A DNA stretch of 64,000 nt from Actinopolymorpha singaporensis (GTDB lineage: Bacteria > Actinomycetota > Actinomycetes > Propionibacteriales > Actinopolymorphaceae): NCBI RefSeq assembly GCF_900104745.1, contig NZ_LT629732.1, positions 2,157,981-2,221,980 on the forward strand, read 5' to 3'. Under the pieces are notes generated by a model. The model saw only the letters and a list, made by a program, of their open reading frames with translations. It searched no databases and was not told the DNA's origin. The translations under genes were made by a program, and so were the position numbers. Of this stretch, positions 23,609 to 33,489 are shown one piece after another. Position 1 is the stretch's first letter. The number at the start of each line of letters is the position of its first letter.

Positions 23609-23731
23609 TCACCAGGAGGTGTCGCTCACCGAGAACGCCTGCTCACCGAGTGGTGTGGGCGCCGCCGTTCGGGCCGCGACAGCGGGCGAGGCGGCAGTCG
23701 GGGTGGTGGCCGGGTCCGGGATGGTGTTCAC
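23609..23731 (-). CDS. 40-residue peptide from duplicated acetyltransferase 5' end (copy 3)
   Basis: Same reading frame as the peptide at 23396-23518, produced by the outermost repeat copy. It shares the TAGGGT-N8-GTG start region with the real gene. Probably a by-product of the duplication. Confidence 0.3.
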   Translation of the reverse strand: MNTIPDPATTPTAASPAVAARTAAPTPLGEQAFSVSDTSW

Positions 23732-23881
23732 AGTCGGCGACCCTAACGGCCGCCACCCCCGATGGCCCAGAGGGGAGACCGCTCGCAGGGGCCGGGGACG
23801 TTCGCCAGAGCGAGGCGCTGCTCACCAGGAGGTGTCGCTCACCGAGAACGCCTGCTCACCGAGTGGTGTGGGCGCCGCCGT

Positions 23882-24164
23882 TCACGGCAGCACCTGGCCG
23901 GTGATGTGCCGCGCGCCGTGATCCCCCGCGTGCCGAGCTCGGCGGCGGCGCCGAGATTCCAGTTGGCCGAAGGCCGCCTTGGCCGCGCCGTACGCCCCGG
24001 CGCCCTTCTCCGCCGCGATCGACGTTGGCGGTGCAGTTCGTGCGCCACTGCTCGGAGAGAGACTCCAGGCTGTCCGGCTCGTCGAGGTCGAAGTCCGGCG
24101 GCCTCGAACCGCAGGGCGACGGCGCGGTCGATGCCGGTGCCCCCGCCGGTGACCACCGGGACAT
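23882..24164 (-). pseudogene. Remnant of a short-chain dehydrogenase/reductase gene
   Basis: Pieces of a classical SDR occur in order but in three different frames. The cofactor loop VVTGGGTGIDRAVALRFEA (with ID where intact enzymes have IG) is followed, in another frame, by SLSEQWRTNCTANV, the usual NLTGV-type strand. In a third frame come GAYGAAKAAFGQL (active-site YxxxK region) and GITARHITGQVLP near the C-terminal GG. The total is only about 280 bp against roughly 750 for a whole gene, so large deletions and frameshifts have occurred. The stop (23882-23884) coincides with the end of the 213-bp repeat array, suggesting that rearrangement and decay are linked. Confidence 0.7.
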
Positions 24165-24334
24165 GGTGGCTCCTTCGGACGGGAGCGGGTGCGCGTCCCA
24201 ACGTACCGAGGGGTTTGGCCGAGTGTGGCCCAGCGAACCGGCAGCGGGTGGCACCTGCCCGTACTCGTGCCAGGATCATCGCCAGACGCCAAGCACGCCA
24301 GTACCGGCGACCACCCACGAGGGGGCGGCATCCC

Positions 24335-25126
24335 ATGACGACGAGCGGCGTACTCGAATGGCGCAGCGACGTCGACAGCACAGGTCGGCTCGAACCCGAA
24401 CTCGTCGAGCGCTACCGTCGCGACGGCTTCGTCCGGGTGCGAGGCGTACTCGATCGTGCGGAGGTCGAGCATTTCCGTGACGCGGCCGAGCGCTTCCTGG
24501 AGGCGCACCGGTCGGAGAGTCTCGCGAAGGACCGGGTGTTCACCCAGCTGGTTAACGTCTGGCGCCAGGACCCGACGATGAGCGAGCTCACCCTGCACCC
24601 GCGACTGGCGGGGGTGGCCGAACAGCTCGCCGGAATTCCGTTGCGCATCTGGCACGACCACATGCTGGTGAAGGAGCCGCACAACGAGGCGCCCACGGAG
24701 TTCCACCAGGACCGGCCGTACTGGCCGCACACCGGTGACCGCCATTCGCTGTCGGCCTGGATCGCGCTGGTCGACGTGCCACCCGAGCGCGGATGCATGA
24801 CCTTCCTGCCCGGCACGCAGGAGCTGACCGGGTTCCGCCCGCAGAACCTCCGCGACGAGGAGGACCTCTTCGACCTCGACCCGTCGCTTCGCTGGGTGCC
24901 GCGGGTGACCGTTCCCCTGCGGGCCGGCGACTGCACCTTCCACTGCAGCTACACCGGCCACATGGCGACCCCCAACCGCACCGACCAGGCGCGGCTGGCG
25001 CACGTGGCCATCTACATGGACGCCGAGACGAAGTTCTCCGGTGCACCGCACCCGGTGACCGAGCCGCTCGATATGACCCCTGGAGAACCGCTGGCCGGGG
25101 AGATGTTCCCCCGGCCCGGCCGCTGA
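24335..25126 (+). CDS. Phytanoyl-CoA dioxygenase (PhyH) family protein
   Basis: A 263-residue Fe(II)/2-oxoglutarate dioxygenase candidate, only distantly like the one at 9707. The fold start VERYRRDGFVRVRGVLDRAE, the iron motif FHQDRPYW (HxD), a distal histidine in CSYTGHMATPN and the following RTDQARLAHVAIYM all fit. The ATG at 24335 follows GGGGGCGG. The frame is open far upstream (to 23762) because of the repeat array, but that part is not coding-like. It is a single gene; the SDR remnant on the opposite strand directly upstream may once have been a partner. Substrate unknown. Confidence 0.87.
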   Translation: MTTSGVLEWRSDVDSTGRLEPELVERYRRDGFVRVRGVLDRAEVEHFRDAAERFLEAHRSESLAKDRVFTQLVNVWRQDPTMSELTLHPRLAGVAEQLAGIPLRIWHDHMLVKEPHNEAPTEFHQDRPYWPHTGDRHSLSAWIALVDVPPERGCMTFLPGTQELTGFRPQNLRDEEDLFDLDPSLRWVPRVTVPLRAGDCTFHCSYTGHMATPNRTDQARLAHVAIYMDAETKFSGAPHPVTEPLDMTPGEPLAGEMFPRPGR

Positions 25127-25457
25127 CGAATTCTTATGCCGGTTGGCTTCTGCCCGGCCCGCCGAGCGAGAGTTCGGTCGTACAAAGGCTTTCTGCCGGG
25201 CACGGTCTTTGTGTCGTAGGAAGCCTTCTGTGGCAGGTGTTCCGGGAGCTTTCGCTGTCGCGAGGTCGGCCCATCCCCGAATGCCGGTGACACGGGCTTC
25301 CGCGGGTTTCCTGCGTCTTTTCACCACCGTGACCGGACTGGCCAACCTTGACGGGGCAAAGGCGTTTCGCGGCCTCCTTCTGATAGGTACGTTCCGAGCG
25401 GCAGGTGTTGGTTGTTCTCTGGCGGGCGTCGTCCCCGCCCGCGAGGAGGCGATCGCC
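25127..25457 (+). other. 331-bp leader region without a gene
   Basis: It precedes the NlpC/P60 gene and is somewhat AT-richer than its flanks. A 7-bp inverted pair AAGGCTT/AAGCCTT (about 25185 and 25221) could form a hairpin. A c-di-AMP (ydaO) riboswitch often precedes such genes in actinobacteria; I looked for its conserved segments and did not find them. Promoter likely, details unclear. Confidence 0.4.
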
Positions 25458-26825
25458 GTGGAGCCACCCGACGTGGACTCGTCCGGCCCGTGCTCGTCAC
25501 GGCCGGGCCGGGGCGCGCGGGAAACGCTCGCCCTGCTGATCGGTGTGGCGGTGGTGACCACCGCTGGTCCCGCGGCGGCGGAACCCCCTGACCCGCCGAG
25601 CATTCCGAGCCGGCACCAGGTGGAGGTCGCGCGCGGGCGGGCCGCGGACGCGGCGGCCGACGTCGGCCAGGTGCAGGCCCGGCTCGCCGAAGCCGATGCC
25701 CGGCTGCGCGCCCTCGACGTCGCCGCGCAGACGGCCGTGGAGGCCTACGACACCGCTGTCTACGGACGTACGAAAGCCGGCCGGGCCGCGCGTGCCGCGG
25801 CCGCACGGGCGGACCGGGCACGTCGCCAGGTGGAGGAACGCCGACGTGAGGTGGCTCGCCTGGCAGTCGCCGACTACAGCCAGGACGGCCGGCTGACCGA
25901 GATCGTCGCCTACCTGGACGCCGAGGGCCCGCGGACCATGCTGGACCGTGCGTCGACGGCCTCGATGGTGTCCACCTCCGCCAACAACGCGTACCAACGA
26001 CTGCGCGCCGGCCAGGCGGTCTCGCACGTGCTCGCGCAGGAGGCCGCCGCCTCCGCGGGCGTCGTCCGCCGACGGGCAGCGGAGGCGGACCGGGCCAGGC
26101 AGCAGGCCGTGGCGGCGCTGAGCACGCAGACCCGGGCCGTCGATTCGATCGAGGCCGAGAAGGCCGCTCTCGTCGCCCGGCTCGCCGACCTGCAGAACAT
26201 CTCCACCGACCTGGCGGCGAAACGTCAGGCAGGGCTGGCCGAGCAGGCACGCCGTGGCGCGGAAGCGGCGCGCCGACGTGCCGAACAGGCCGAACGCGCG
26301 CGCCGCAACGCCGACCGCGGGCAGGATCGGGCCAACAACAACGGCAACGACGACAACGGCCACAAGGACCACAAGGGCCACGAGAGCAAGAACGACAACG
26401 ATGGCGGCCGCAAGCATGGCGGCAGGCCCTCGCCGGGCAGGGGCGGCGGGTCGTCGCGTCAAGGCGAGCTTGCGGTGGCGTACGCGCTGGGACAGCTCGG
26501 CGAGCCGTACGTCTTCGGCGCCGACGGCCCGGGTAGCTGGGACTGCTCGGGACTGACCATGCGGGCGTGGGAGAACGCCGGCATCTCGATGCCGCACTTC
26601 GCCCGCGGACAGTACTGGCAGTCGCAGCGGATCGGGCTGGGCGAAGTACGTCCGGGCGACCTGTTGTTCTGGGCGAGCAACCCCCGTGACTCCAACACGA
26701 TCTACCACGTGGCGATGTACATCGGGAACGGCAAGATGGTGCAGGCGCCGCGCCCCGGCCGCGACGTCGAGGTCAGGTCGATGTTCTACATGGGCAGGCC
26801 CACCCACTTCGCCCGGCCGCGCTGA
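25458..26825 (+). CDS. Secreted NlpC/P60 peptidoglycan endopeptidase (RipA-like)
   Basis: A 455-residue exported hydrolase that should cut the stem peptide of peptidoglycan. A signal peptide ends near TTAGPAAAEPP (about residue 40). Residues 50-300 are an Ala/Arg/Glu-rich coiled coil like the autoinhibitory or scaffold region of RipA. A flexible Asn/Asp/His/Lys stretch follows (300-330; NNNGNDDNGHKDHKGH). The NlpC/P60 domain occupies 336-455, with catalytic C363 in WDCSGL and H417 in YHVAMYIG. The start is a GTG with GAGGAGG 9 bases upstream; earlier in-frame starts would bury the signal peptide. Probably involved in cell division or wall turnover. Confidence 0.9.
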   Translation: MEPPDVDSSGPCSSRPGRGARETLALLIGVAVVTTAGPAAAEPPDPPSIPSRHQVEVARGRAADAAADVGQVQARLAEADARLRALDVAAQTAVEAYDTAVYGRTKAGRAARAAAARADRARRQVEERRREVARLAVADYSQDGRLTEIVAYLDAEGPRTMLDRASTASMVSTSANNAYQRLRAGQAVSHVLAQEAAASAGVVRRRAAEADRARQQAVAALSTQTRAVDSIEAEKAALVARLADLQNISTDLAAKRQAGLAEQARRGAEAARRRAEQAERARRNADRGQDRANNNGNDDNGHKDHKGHESKNDNDGGRKHGGRPSPGRGGGSSRQGELAVAYALGQLGEPYVFGADGPGSWDCSGLTMRAWENAGISMPHFARGQYWQSQRIGLGEVRPGDLLFWASNPRDSNTIYHVAMYIGNGKMVQAPRPGRDVEVRSMFYMGRPTHFARPR

Positions 26826-26846
26826 GTCCCGGCACAATCGGCGAGC

Positions 26847-27707
26847 ATGCCGGACCTGATCGCCTTCCTCACCGACTACGGCACGCGGGACGGTTTCGCC
26901 GCCGTCTGCCACGGGGTCGCCGCGACCCGGGCACCGTCGGCGAGGGTGCTCGACCTCACCCACGACGTGCCGCCACAGGACGTACGCCATGGCGCGACCG
27001 TGCTGGCGCGGGTCGCCCGCCACCTGCCACCGGCGGTCTACGTCGCGGTCGTCGATCCCGGAGTCGGGACGGCCCGCCGGGGACTGGCCCTGCGGGCCGG
27101 ATCGAGTGTGCTGGTCGGTCCGGACAACGGACTGCTGCCACCGGCGGCGGACGTGCTCGGCGGAGTGTCCGACGCGTACGCGCTCACCAATGGCGAGTTG
27201 TGGCTGCCGGAGGTGGACCGGACGTTCCACGGACGGGACGTGTTCATGCCGGTCGGGGCGTTCCTCGCCGGCGGCGGATCCCTCGGCGACGTGGGTGAGC
27301 AGGTGGCCGTCGACTCGCTGGTGCGGTTGCCCGCGCCCGCAAGGACCAGAACGGCCGCCTCGCTGACGTGCGAGGTGACGTACGTCGACCACTACGGCAA
27401 CGTGCAGTTGGCGGGGGACGCTGCCGACCTCGCGGTGCTGGGCGAGTGGGCAGCGCAAGGCTGGGTTGACGTTGCCACGGCCGGACCGGAGGAGGCGCGC
27501 GAGCCGGGCGCACCGGGTGAGGGGGAGGGCGTACGGGATCGAGCCCGGGTCGGCCGGGCGTTCGGCGACGTGCCGGCCGGTGAGCTCCTCACCTATCTCG
27601 ACTCCGACCGGCGGCTCGCGCTGGCGGTCAACGAGGGCTCGGCGGCTGCCCGGCTGCGGGTTCGAGGCGGCTCGCTGGTCACCGTCGGCGCGCCGGCGGA
27701 AGGGTGA
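26847..27707 (+). CDS. SAM hydroxide adenosyltransferase (DUF62 family)
   Basis: A 286-residue enzyme of the fluorinase/chlorinase fold family. The common bacterial members hydrolyse S-adenosylmethionine to adenosine and methionine. Matching segments are FLTDYGTRDGF at the N-terminus, VVDPGVGTARRG, GPDNGLLPPAAD, RTFHGRDVFMPVGAFLA and VTYVDHYGNVQL. The halogenase-specific loop insert (about 20 residues) is not seen, so hydroxide rather than halide chemistry is expected. It lies 21 bp after the NlpC gene and may share its transcript. A CACAAT element 8 bases before the ATG might allow its own start. Confidence 0.9.
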   Translation: MPDLIAFLTDYGTRDGFAAVCHGVAATRAPSARVLDLTHDVPPQDVRHGATVLARVARHLPPAVYVAVVDPGVGTARRGLALRAGSSVLVGPDNGLLPPAADVLGGVSDAYALTNGELWLPEVDRTFHGRDVFMPVGAFLAGGGSLGDVGEQVAVDSLVRLPAPARTRTAASLTCEVTYVDHYGNVQLAGDAADLAVLGEWAAQGWVDVATAGPEEAREPGAPGEGEGVRDRARVGRAFGDVPAGELLTYLDSDRRLALAVNEGSAAARLRVRGGSLVTVGAPAEG

Positions 27708-27812
27708 TCGGCCGGCCCCGAACCGTCACCTGGTCACCGTTCGGAGCTGACGACACCACCGACGGTCAGCAGTGCGGTCCGCGCAGAACCAGCGGCCGGG
27801 CCAGAGGATGGA

Positions 27813-28304
27813 TCAGTGGCTCCCGTTGTCCTTCGCGCGCTGGATCGAGGCGAGGATCTCCTGCTCGGCCTCGGCCCGGCCCACCCAGGTGGCACCCTCG
27901 ACCGACTTGCCGGGCTCGAGTTCCTTGTAGACCTCGAAGAAGTGCTGGATCTCCAACCGGTCGAACTCCGGCACGTCGTTGATGTCCTGCAGGTGGGCCA
28001 GCCGCGGGTCCTTGGAGGGGACGCACAGAACCTTGTCGTCGCGGCCCTTCTCGTCGCGCATCCGGAACATCGCGATCGGCCGGGCACAGATCAGGCAGCC
28101 CGGGAAGGTCGGTTCCTGGAGCAGGACGAGGGCGTCGAGCGGGTCGCCGTCCTGGCCGAGGGTGTCGTCGATGAACCCGTAGTCGGCCGGATACTGCGTG
28201 GCGGTGAACAGCGTCCGGTCCAGCCGAATCCGGCCGGTCACGTGATCCATCTCGTACTTGTTGCGCTGACCCTTGGGGATCTCGATCGTCACGTCGACGT
28301 CCAC
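27813..28304 (-). CDS. ppa: Inorganic pyrophosphatase (family I)
   Basis: A 163-residue soluble enzyme that hydrolyses pyrophosphate and so drives biosynthetic reactions. The substrate-binding start [12 protein letters not shown], the ADYGFID segment and the metal motif [10 protein letters not shown] are all intact, and the length is typical of bacterial hexameric family I enzymes. The start is a GTG at 28304 with GAAAGGCAGG upstream. It is divergent from dacB, an arrangement also known in mycobacteria. Confidence 0.97.
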   Translation of the reverse strand: MDVDVTIEIPKGQRNKYEMDHVTGRIRLDRTLFTATQYPADYGFIDDTLGQDGDPLDALVLLQEPTFPGCLICARPIAMFRMRDEKGRDDKVLCVPSKDPRLAHLQDINDVPEFDRLEIQHFFEVYKELEPGKSVEGATWVGRAEAEQEILASIQRAKDNGSH

Positions 28305-28621
28305 AACGCCTGCCTTTCGTCTCCAGAACCTGCCCGCACAGTGTCCCGCACGTACGGAGTTGGCGGTGGCGGGGCGTTCGGCGATCGGCCGCGGCGAACG
28401 TCCGAACGGTGAGGTCTGAACGGCCCTGGACGCCCCCCGGACGGATGCAGCCGGGGGGAGGGCCGCGGCAGGTCGGTGCTGTCCAACACGTAAGGTCACC
28501 CGGCAGGTCGGGGTATCTGGACGGTGGGCTTTCCGGGGTGAGCCCTCCGGTGCTGTCGCACGTTTCGTGCCGCGCCGGGGAATCACCCACCCGCCGCCGG
28601 CGGATCGGGGAGGGACGACAG

Positions 28622-30361
28622 GTGCCGGATCGACGAGACGACAGGCATGCCCACGGCGGCGAACCCGAGGGGACCGGCCGCGAGGGGACCGGTCGCGAGG
28701 AACTCGGGCGGGAGGGCGCCGGGCGCGAACCCAGCGCCGGCTGGTGGGCGGACGAGCGCCGGCGGCGCCAGGCCGAACGCGCACACGACGCCGAGAACCA
28801 CGCGTCCGTGGACGACAACCTGTCCACGCCATCCGCGGAGGACCACCCGCCCACGCCATCCGCGGAGGCCCACCCGCCGACCCCGGCCGGGAAGTCTCTG
28901 ATGGAGACCGGCATCCCCGGGCCCCGGCGGCGCCTGACCGGGGTTGGGGTGGCGATCCTGGTGGTCTGTGCCCTGGTGGTCGCCGGCGTCACCGTGGTGG
29001 CGACCGGCGCGGTCCGCCTGGGCGGTTCCGGAGCCGGCGTCGCGCAGTCGCCCGGCCCGGGGCGTACCTCCGTCTCTTCGCCGGCGGCGAGTCCGTCGCC
29101 CACCAGAGCGGCGGCGCGGGCCGTCCTCCTGCCACCCGGTGAGGTGCTGCCGACCGCCACCGGCCTGGCGGCGGCCCTGAAGTCCGCGCTCGGCGTACCC
29201 GAACTCGCCAAGCAGCCCACCTCGGTCGCCATCCGGGACGTCACCTCGGGCCGCCTGCTCTACGGCAAGGACCAGTCGACCGGTTTCATCCCGGCGTCCA
29301 CCACGAAGCTGCTCACCAGCACCGCGGCGCTCGGTCTGCTCGGTCCGGACCACCGGTTCACCACCAAGGTGGTCCGCGGCGCCAAGGCGGGACAGGTCGT
29401 CCTGGTCGGCGGCGGCGACCCGTCCCTGGCGACCGCGGCCGCGAGGAGCCGGATCGTCGATCCCGCGCGCAGCTTCCGCGACGCCCCGACGGTGGACGGC
29501 CTCGCGGCGCGGACCGCCAGGGCGCTGCGGGCCGCCGGCACCACGTCGGTGGGCGTACTCGTCGACGACTCGTTGTTCTCCGAGCAGGTCAATCCCAACT
29601 GGGAGGAGCAGTACGTCCCGACCGGCGTGGTGGCCCGGATCTCCGCGCTGTGGGTGGACGAGAACAAACTGTCCTGGCCTTCCCAGCTGCCGCGGGCGAA
29701 GGACCCGGCGCTGGCGGCCGGTGACGCGTTCGTGGCCGCCCTGAGCAAGAACGGCATCACCGTCACCGGCGGACCAAGCCACGGCCGGGCACCGGCGAAG
29801 GCTGCCACCATCGCGTCGGTCCAGTCGCCGCCGCTGTCCGACCTCGTCGAACACGTCCTGCTGGTCAGCGACAACGACGGCGCGGAGATCCTCGCCCGGC
29901 AGGTGGCGGTGGCCTCGGGAAAGCCGGCGACCTTCGCCGGAGCGGCTGCGGCCGTCAAGGGCGAGCTCACCCGTCTCGGCGTCGCCGGGGCCGACAAGAT
30001 CTCGTTGTACGACGGAAGCGGGCTGTCCCGGCACAACCGGATCAGCGCCGACGTGCTCAGCAAGGTTCTCGTGGTGGCGTCCCGGTCGCAGAATCCGAAG
30101 CTGCGCCCGCTGCTCACCGGCCTGCCGATCGCCGGCTTCACCGGAAGCCTCGCCCGGCGCTTCGGCGACTCGGAGGGAGTGGGCCTGGTCCGGGCCAAGA
30201 CCGGCACGCTGAGCGGAGTGTCCTCGCTGGCCGGCCTGGCGACCACCAAGGACGGCGCCACGCTGGCCTTCGCCGTGATGTCGGACAAGGCCACCAAATA
30301 CGACCCCCATGGGGCGATCGACAACCTCGCGGCCAAGCTCGCCACCTGCGGTTGCCGTTGA
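28622..30361 (+). CDS. dacB: D-alanyl-D-alanine carboxypeptidase/endopeptidase (PBP4 type)
   Basis: A 579-residue class C low-molecular-weight penicillin-binding protein that trims peptidoglycan cross-links. A long charged cytoplasmic tail (1-100, GTGREG repeats and a THPPTPSAE repeat) is followed by one membrane helix (about 110-132) and the enzyme outside. Active-site motifs are S226-x-x-K229 (STTK), SDN at 416-418 and KTG at 526-528. The start is a GTG with GGGAGGG 8 bases upstream; the frame is open to 28409, but that stretch overlaps the ppa promoter side. It begins the conserved run dacB, metalloprotease, tilS, hpt, ftsH. Confidence 0.93.
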   Translation: MPDRRDDRHAHGGEPEGTGREGTGREELGREGAGREPSAGWWADERRRRQAERAHDAENHASVDDNLSTPSAEDHPPTPSAEAHPPTPAGKSLMETGIPGPRRRLTGVGVAILVVCALVVAGVTVVATGAVRLGGSGAGVAQSPGPGRTSVSSPAASPSPTRAAARAVLLPPGEVLPTATGLAAALKSALGVPELAKQPTSVAIRDVTSGRLLYGKDQSTGFIPASTTKLLTSTAALGLLGPDHRFTTKVVRGAKAGQVVLVGGGDPSLATAAARSRIVDPARSFRDAPTVDGLAARTARALRAAGTTSVGVLVDDSLFSEQVNPNWEEQYVPTGVVARISALWVDENKLSWPSQLPRAKDPALAAGDAFVAALSKNGITVTGGPSHGRAPAKAATIASVQSPPLSDLVEHVLLVSDNDGAEILARQVAVASGKPATFAGAAAAVKGELTRLGVAGADKISLYDGSGLSRHNRISADVLSKVLVVASRSQNPKLRPLLTGLPIAGFTGSLARRFGDSEGVGLVRAKTGTLSGVSSLAGLATTKDGATLAFAVMSDKATKYDPHGAIDNLAAKLATCGCR

Positions 30362-30528
30362 GCGGTACCGGTCCGGGGGCGGGCGCTTGCGGCGCCGGCC
30401 CCGGTCCCGGACCGACCCCGGGGACCCACCCCGGGACCTGCCCGGGAAGCCCCCGGGCACCTTCAAGGACCTGCCCTGGTCCGGCCCGGAGCTTTCGCAT
30501 CGCTCGCTGGAGCGTCGGCGGGAGCGCG

Positions 30529-30534
30529 TACGGT
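30529..30534 (+). promoter_or_regulatory. -10 element TACGGT before the metalloprotease gene
   Basis: TACGGT ends 6 bases before the ATG at 30541, with a G-run between that could alternatively serve as a weak ribosome site. It may provide an internal, leaderless start in the dacB-tilS transcript. Confidence 0.35.
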
Positions 30535-30540
30535 GGGGGA

Positions 30541-31755
30541 ATGAGTCAAACCGAGGCAGCTGACGGCATCGACTCCATGGTCGACTGGGACCTCGCTCTC
30601 ACGACCGCGCGCCGTCTTCTCCGACCCGGACCCGACGTCAGCGTCGACGAGGCGCGACGGGTGGTCGCCGACCTTCGTGAGTTCGCCCAGCAGGCCGAGG
30701 GACACGTTCGCGCCTTCACCGGACTCCGGGCCACCGGCGCCCGGGCTCCGGTCGTGGTGGTGGACCGTGCCGGCTGGACCCAGGCCAATGTCGACGCGTT
30801 CCGCCAGATCCTCCAGCCGCTGGCCGAGAAGCTGGCCGAGCGGCGTGGGCTCGACTCGCCGATGGGCGCCCTGGGGTCGCGGGTGACCGGCGTCGAGACC
30901 GGCGCCCTGCTGGCGTTCCTGTCCAGCAAGGTGCTCGGGCAGTTCGACCCGTTCTGGTCCGACGACACCCCGGCGACGGTGCCCGAGCCTCGGCACAGCG
31001 CGGAGCAGCCGCACGGCGCCGGACCCGGCACGTTCGTCGAGCCGGTCGGTGGCCCGGACGGGCACTCCGCGGAAGTGGCGGCGACGGTGCCCCCGGTGGG
31101 CCGGTTGCTGCTGGTCGCTCCCAACGTCGCCCACATCGAACGAGAGCTCGAGGTCGACCCGCGCGACTTCCGTCTGTGGGTCTGCCTGCACGAGGAGACC
31201 CACCGCGTGCAGTTCACCGCCGTACCGTGGCTGCGTGACCACCTGCGTGGCCAGATCAGGTCGTTCCTGGAGCACACCGACCTCGACCCGAGTGCGGTGT
31301 TCGGCCAGCTCCGTCAGGCTCTGGAGCAGGTCGGCCGGATGGCGCGTGGCGGCGGCGACCAGGGCATGTCGTTCCTCGACCTGGTGCAGACCCCGGAACA
31401 GCGGGAGGTGCTCGACCGGGTCACCGCCGTCATGTCCCTGCTGGAGGGCCACGCCGACGTCGTGATGGACGGCGTCGGACCGGAGGTCATCCCGTCGGTG
31501 GCCACCATCCGCGACCGCTTCCAGCAGCGCCGGGGCGGCGGCAACTGGCTCGACCAGCTGCTCAAGCGACTGCTCGGCCTGGACGCGAAACTTCGGCAGT
31601 ACCGCGACGGCGCGGCGTTCGTGCGCACCGTCGTCAGCCGGGTCGGCCAGGACGGCTTCAACCAGGTCTGGTCCGGTCCGGACGCTCTTCCGACCAAGGC
31701 GGAGATCACCGACCCCGACGCATGGGTGCGGCGGGTGCACGGCTTCCCCAACTGA
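30541..31755 (+). CDS. Zinc-dependent metalloprotease, DUF2342 / F420-associated family
   Basis: A 404-residue protein of the family sometimes named coenzyme F420 biosynthesis-associated. The zincin motif H217-EET-H221 (LHEETHRVQF) is present, with a likely third ligand in the EGHADVVMDGVG region. No signal peptide or membrane helix is seen, so it is cytoplasmic. It sits between dacB and tilS as in many actinobacteria (matching the position of Rv3626c in Mycobacterium tuberculosis, from memory). Substrate unknown. Confidence 0.87.
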   Translation: MSQTEAADGIDSMVDWDLALTTARRLLRPGPDVSVDEARRVVADLREFAQQAEGHVRAFTGLRATGARAPVVVVDRAGWTQANVDAFRQILQPLAEKLAERRGLDSPMGALGSRVTGVETGALLAFLSSKVLGQFDPFWSDDTPATVPEPRHSAEQPHGAGPGTFVEPVGGPDGHSAEVAATVPPVGRLLLVAPNVAHIERELEVDPRDFRLWVCLHEETHRVQFTAVPWLRDHLRGQIRSFLEHTDLDPSAVFGQLRQALEQVGRMARGGGDQGMSFLDLVQTPEQREVLDRVTAVMSLLEGHADVVMDGVGPEVIPSVATIRDRFQQRRGGGNWLDQLLKRLLGLDAKLRQYRDGAAFVRTVVSRVGQDGFNQVWSGPDALPTKAEITDPDAWVRRVHGFPN

Positions 31756-31832
31756 CCGGCGTCCAGACACGACCGAACCAGCTACCGAAACACCAACCGA
31801 ACCAGCAACCGAACCGGAGCGAAGGCTGATCC

Positions 31833-32849
31833 ATGGGGCCGCACCCCGCCGTCGCCTCGGTCCGGCTGGCGGTCCGGCGGGCACTCGCCGACCTCCCACC
31901 AGGGGCGCGGGTGCTGGTGGCCTGCTCCGGCGGTGCGGACTCCACCGCTCTGGCCGCTGCCACGGCGTTCGAGGCCGCGCGGGCGGACTGGTCCGCCGGT
32001 GCGGTGACCGTCGACCACGGGCTGCAGGCCGGGTCGGCCGAGCGCGCCGCCGAGGTCGAGGCGTTCCTCCTCGACCTCGGCCTGTCGCCGGTGGAGACGG
32101 CGACCGTACGCGTCGAGGGGGGCGGCGGACCCGAGGCGGCCGCCCGGCGAGCCCGATACACCGCGCTGGACGCGGTGGCCGACCGGCACGGCGCTGCCGC
32201 CGTCCTGCTCGGGCACACCCTCGACGACCAGGCCGAGACCGTGCTGCTCGGACTGGCCCGCGGCTCCGGTACGCGTTCGCTGGCGGGGATGTCGCCCGGC
32301 GGCACCGCGGCCGGGCGCTACCGCCGCCCTCTGCTCGGCCTGACCCGTGCCACCACCGAGGCGGCCTGTACGGCGGAGGGCCTGCGGTTCTGGTCCGACC
32401 CCCACAACCTCGACCCGGCGTACACCCGCTCCCGGGTGCGCCACCACGTGCTGCCGGTGCTCGAGCGCGAACTCGGGCCCGGCGTCACGGCCGCCCTGGC
32501 CCGCACCGGTGACCTGCTCCGCGACGACGCCGACGCACTGGACGAGTGGGCCGGCGAGGCGTACGCGAAATGTCGTACCCCCTGGCCGGCCGACGGGCCG
32601 GCCCATGACGAAGGTGCGGTGGTGCTCGGGGTGGAGGCGCTGGCGGCGCTGCCGGCGGCGATCCGGCGCCGGGTACTGAGGCGGGCGGCCCTGGCCGCCG
32701 GTTCCCCCGGCACCGACCTCACCGCCGGCCACCTCGCCGCACTCGACGCCCTGGTCACCGACTGGCACGGCCAGGCGTGGGTTGAGGTGCCCGGCGACGT
32801 CCGGGTCACCCGGCGTGACGGAGAGATTCGCCTGCGCCGGGAGCGGTGA
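31833..32849 (+). CDS. tilS: tRNA(Ile)-lysidine synthase
   Basis: A 338-residue ATP-pyrophosphatase that converts the wobble cytidine of the CAU-anticodon isoleucine tRNA to lysidine, an essential step for reading AUA codons. The PP-loop [10 protein letters not shown] (about residues 32-41), the VDHGLQ strand and [12 protein letters not shown] are diagnostic, followed by [19 protein letters not shown]. The 77-bp upstream gap has short ACCGAACCAG-type repeats. AAGG lies 8 bases before the ATG. It is followed by hpt as in most Gram-positive bacteria. Confidence 0.96.
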   Translation: MGPHPAVASVRLAVRRALADLPPGARVLVACSGGADSTALAAATAFEAARADWSAGAVTVDHGLQAGSAERAAEVEAFLLDLGLSPVETATVRVEGGGGPEAAARRARYTALDAVADRHGAAAVLLGHTLDDQAETVLLGLARGSGTRSLAGMSPGGTAAGRYRRPLLGLTRATTEAACTAEGLRFWSDPHNLDPAYTRSRVRHHVLPVLERELGPGVTAALARTGDLLRDDADALDEWAGEAYAKCRTPWPADGPAHDEGAVVLGVEALAALPAAIRRRVLRRAALAAGSPGTDLTAGHLAALDALVTDWHGQAWVEVPGDVRVTRRDGEIRLRRER

Positions 32850-32934
32850 CGCGGGCGCGGGGTGCGGGTCCGCACGCCCGGGAAGGTGTGGGACGCTGAC
32901 GCCAGATGCCCGGTTCGAGATGCGGAGCTGCGCG

Positions 32935-33489
<555 letters not shown>

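Larger units (their letters stand above)
23245..23883. repeat. Three tandem 213-bp repeats over the acetyltransferase promoter
   Basis: Copies at 23245-23457, 23458-23670 and 23671-23883. They appear identical except for one position (copy 1 reads GGGGCGACC where copies 2 and 3 read GGGGAGACC). Each carries the GTG start, first 20 codons and the TAGGGT promoter element (23314, 23527, 23740) of the acetyltransferase gene on the minus strand. The unit is 71 codons long, so frames are preserved. The array ends exactly at the stop of the dehydrogenase pseudogene. Near identity means a recent duplication, if it is not an assembly artefact. Confidence 0.95.

Noticed and set aside
23245-23883. A CRISPR-like array
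   Set aside because: The units are 213 bp and contiguous without spacers, and no cas genes are present; it is a plain tandem duplication.
25127-25457. A c-di-AMP (ydaO-type) riboswitch before the NlpC/P60 gene
   Set aside because: Common in that position, but the conserved core segments are not found; only one weak hairpin is visible.
25143-25457. An N-terminal extension of the NlpC/P60 protein to 25143
   Set aside because: It would place 105 non-conserved residues before the signal peptide; the GTG at 25458 has a strong ribosome site.
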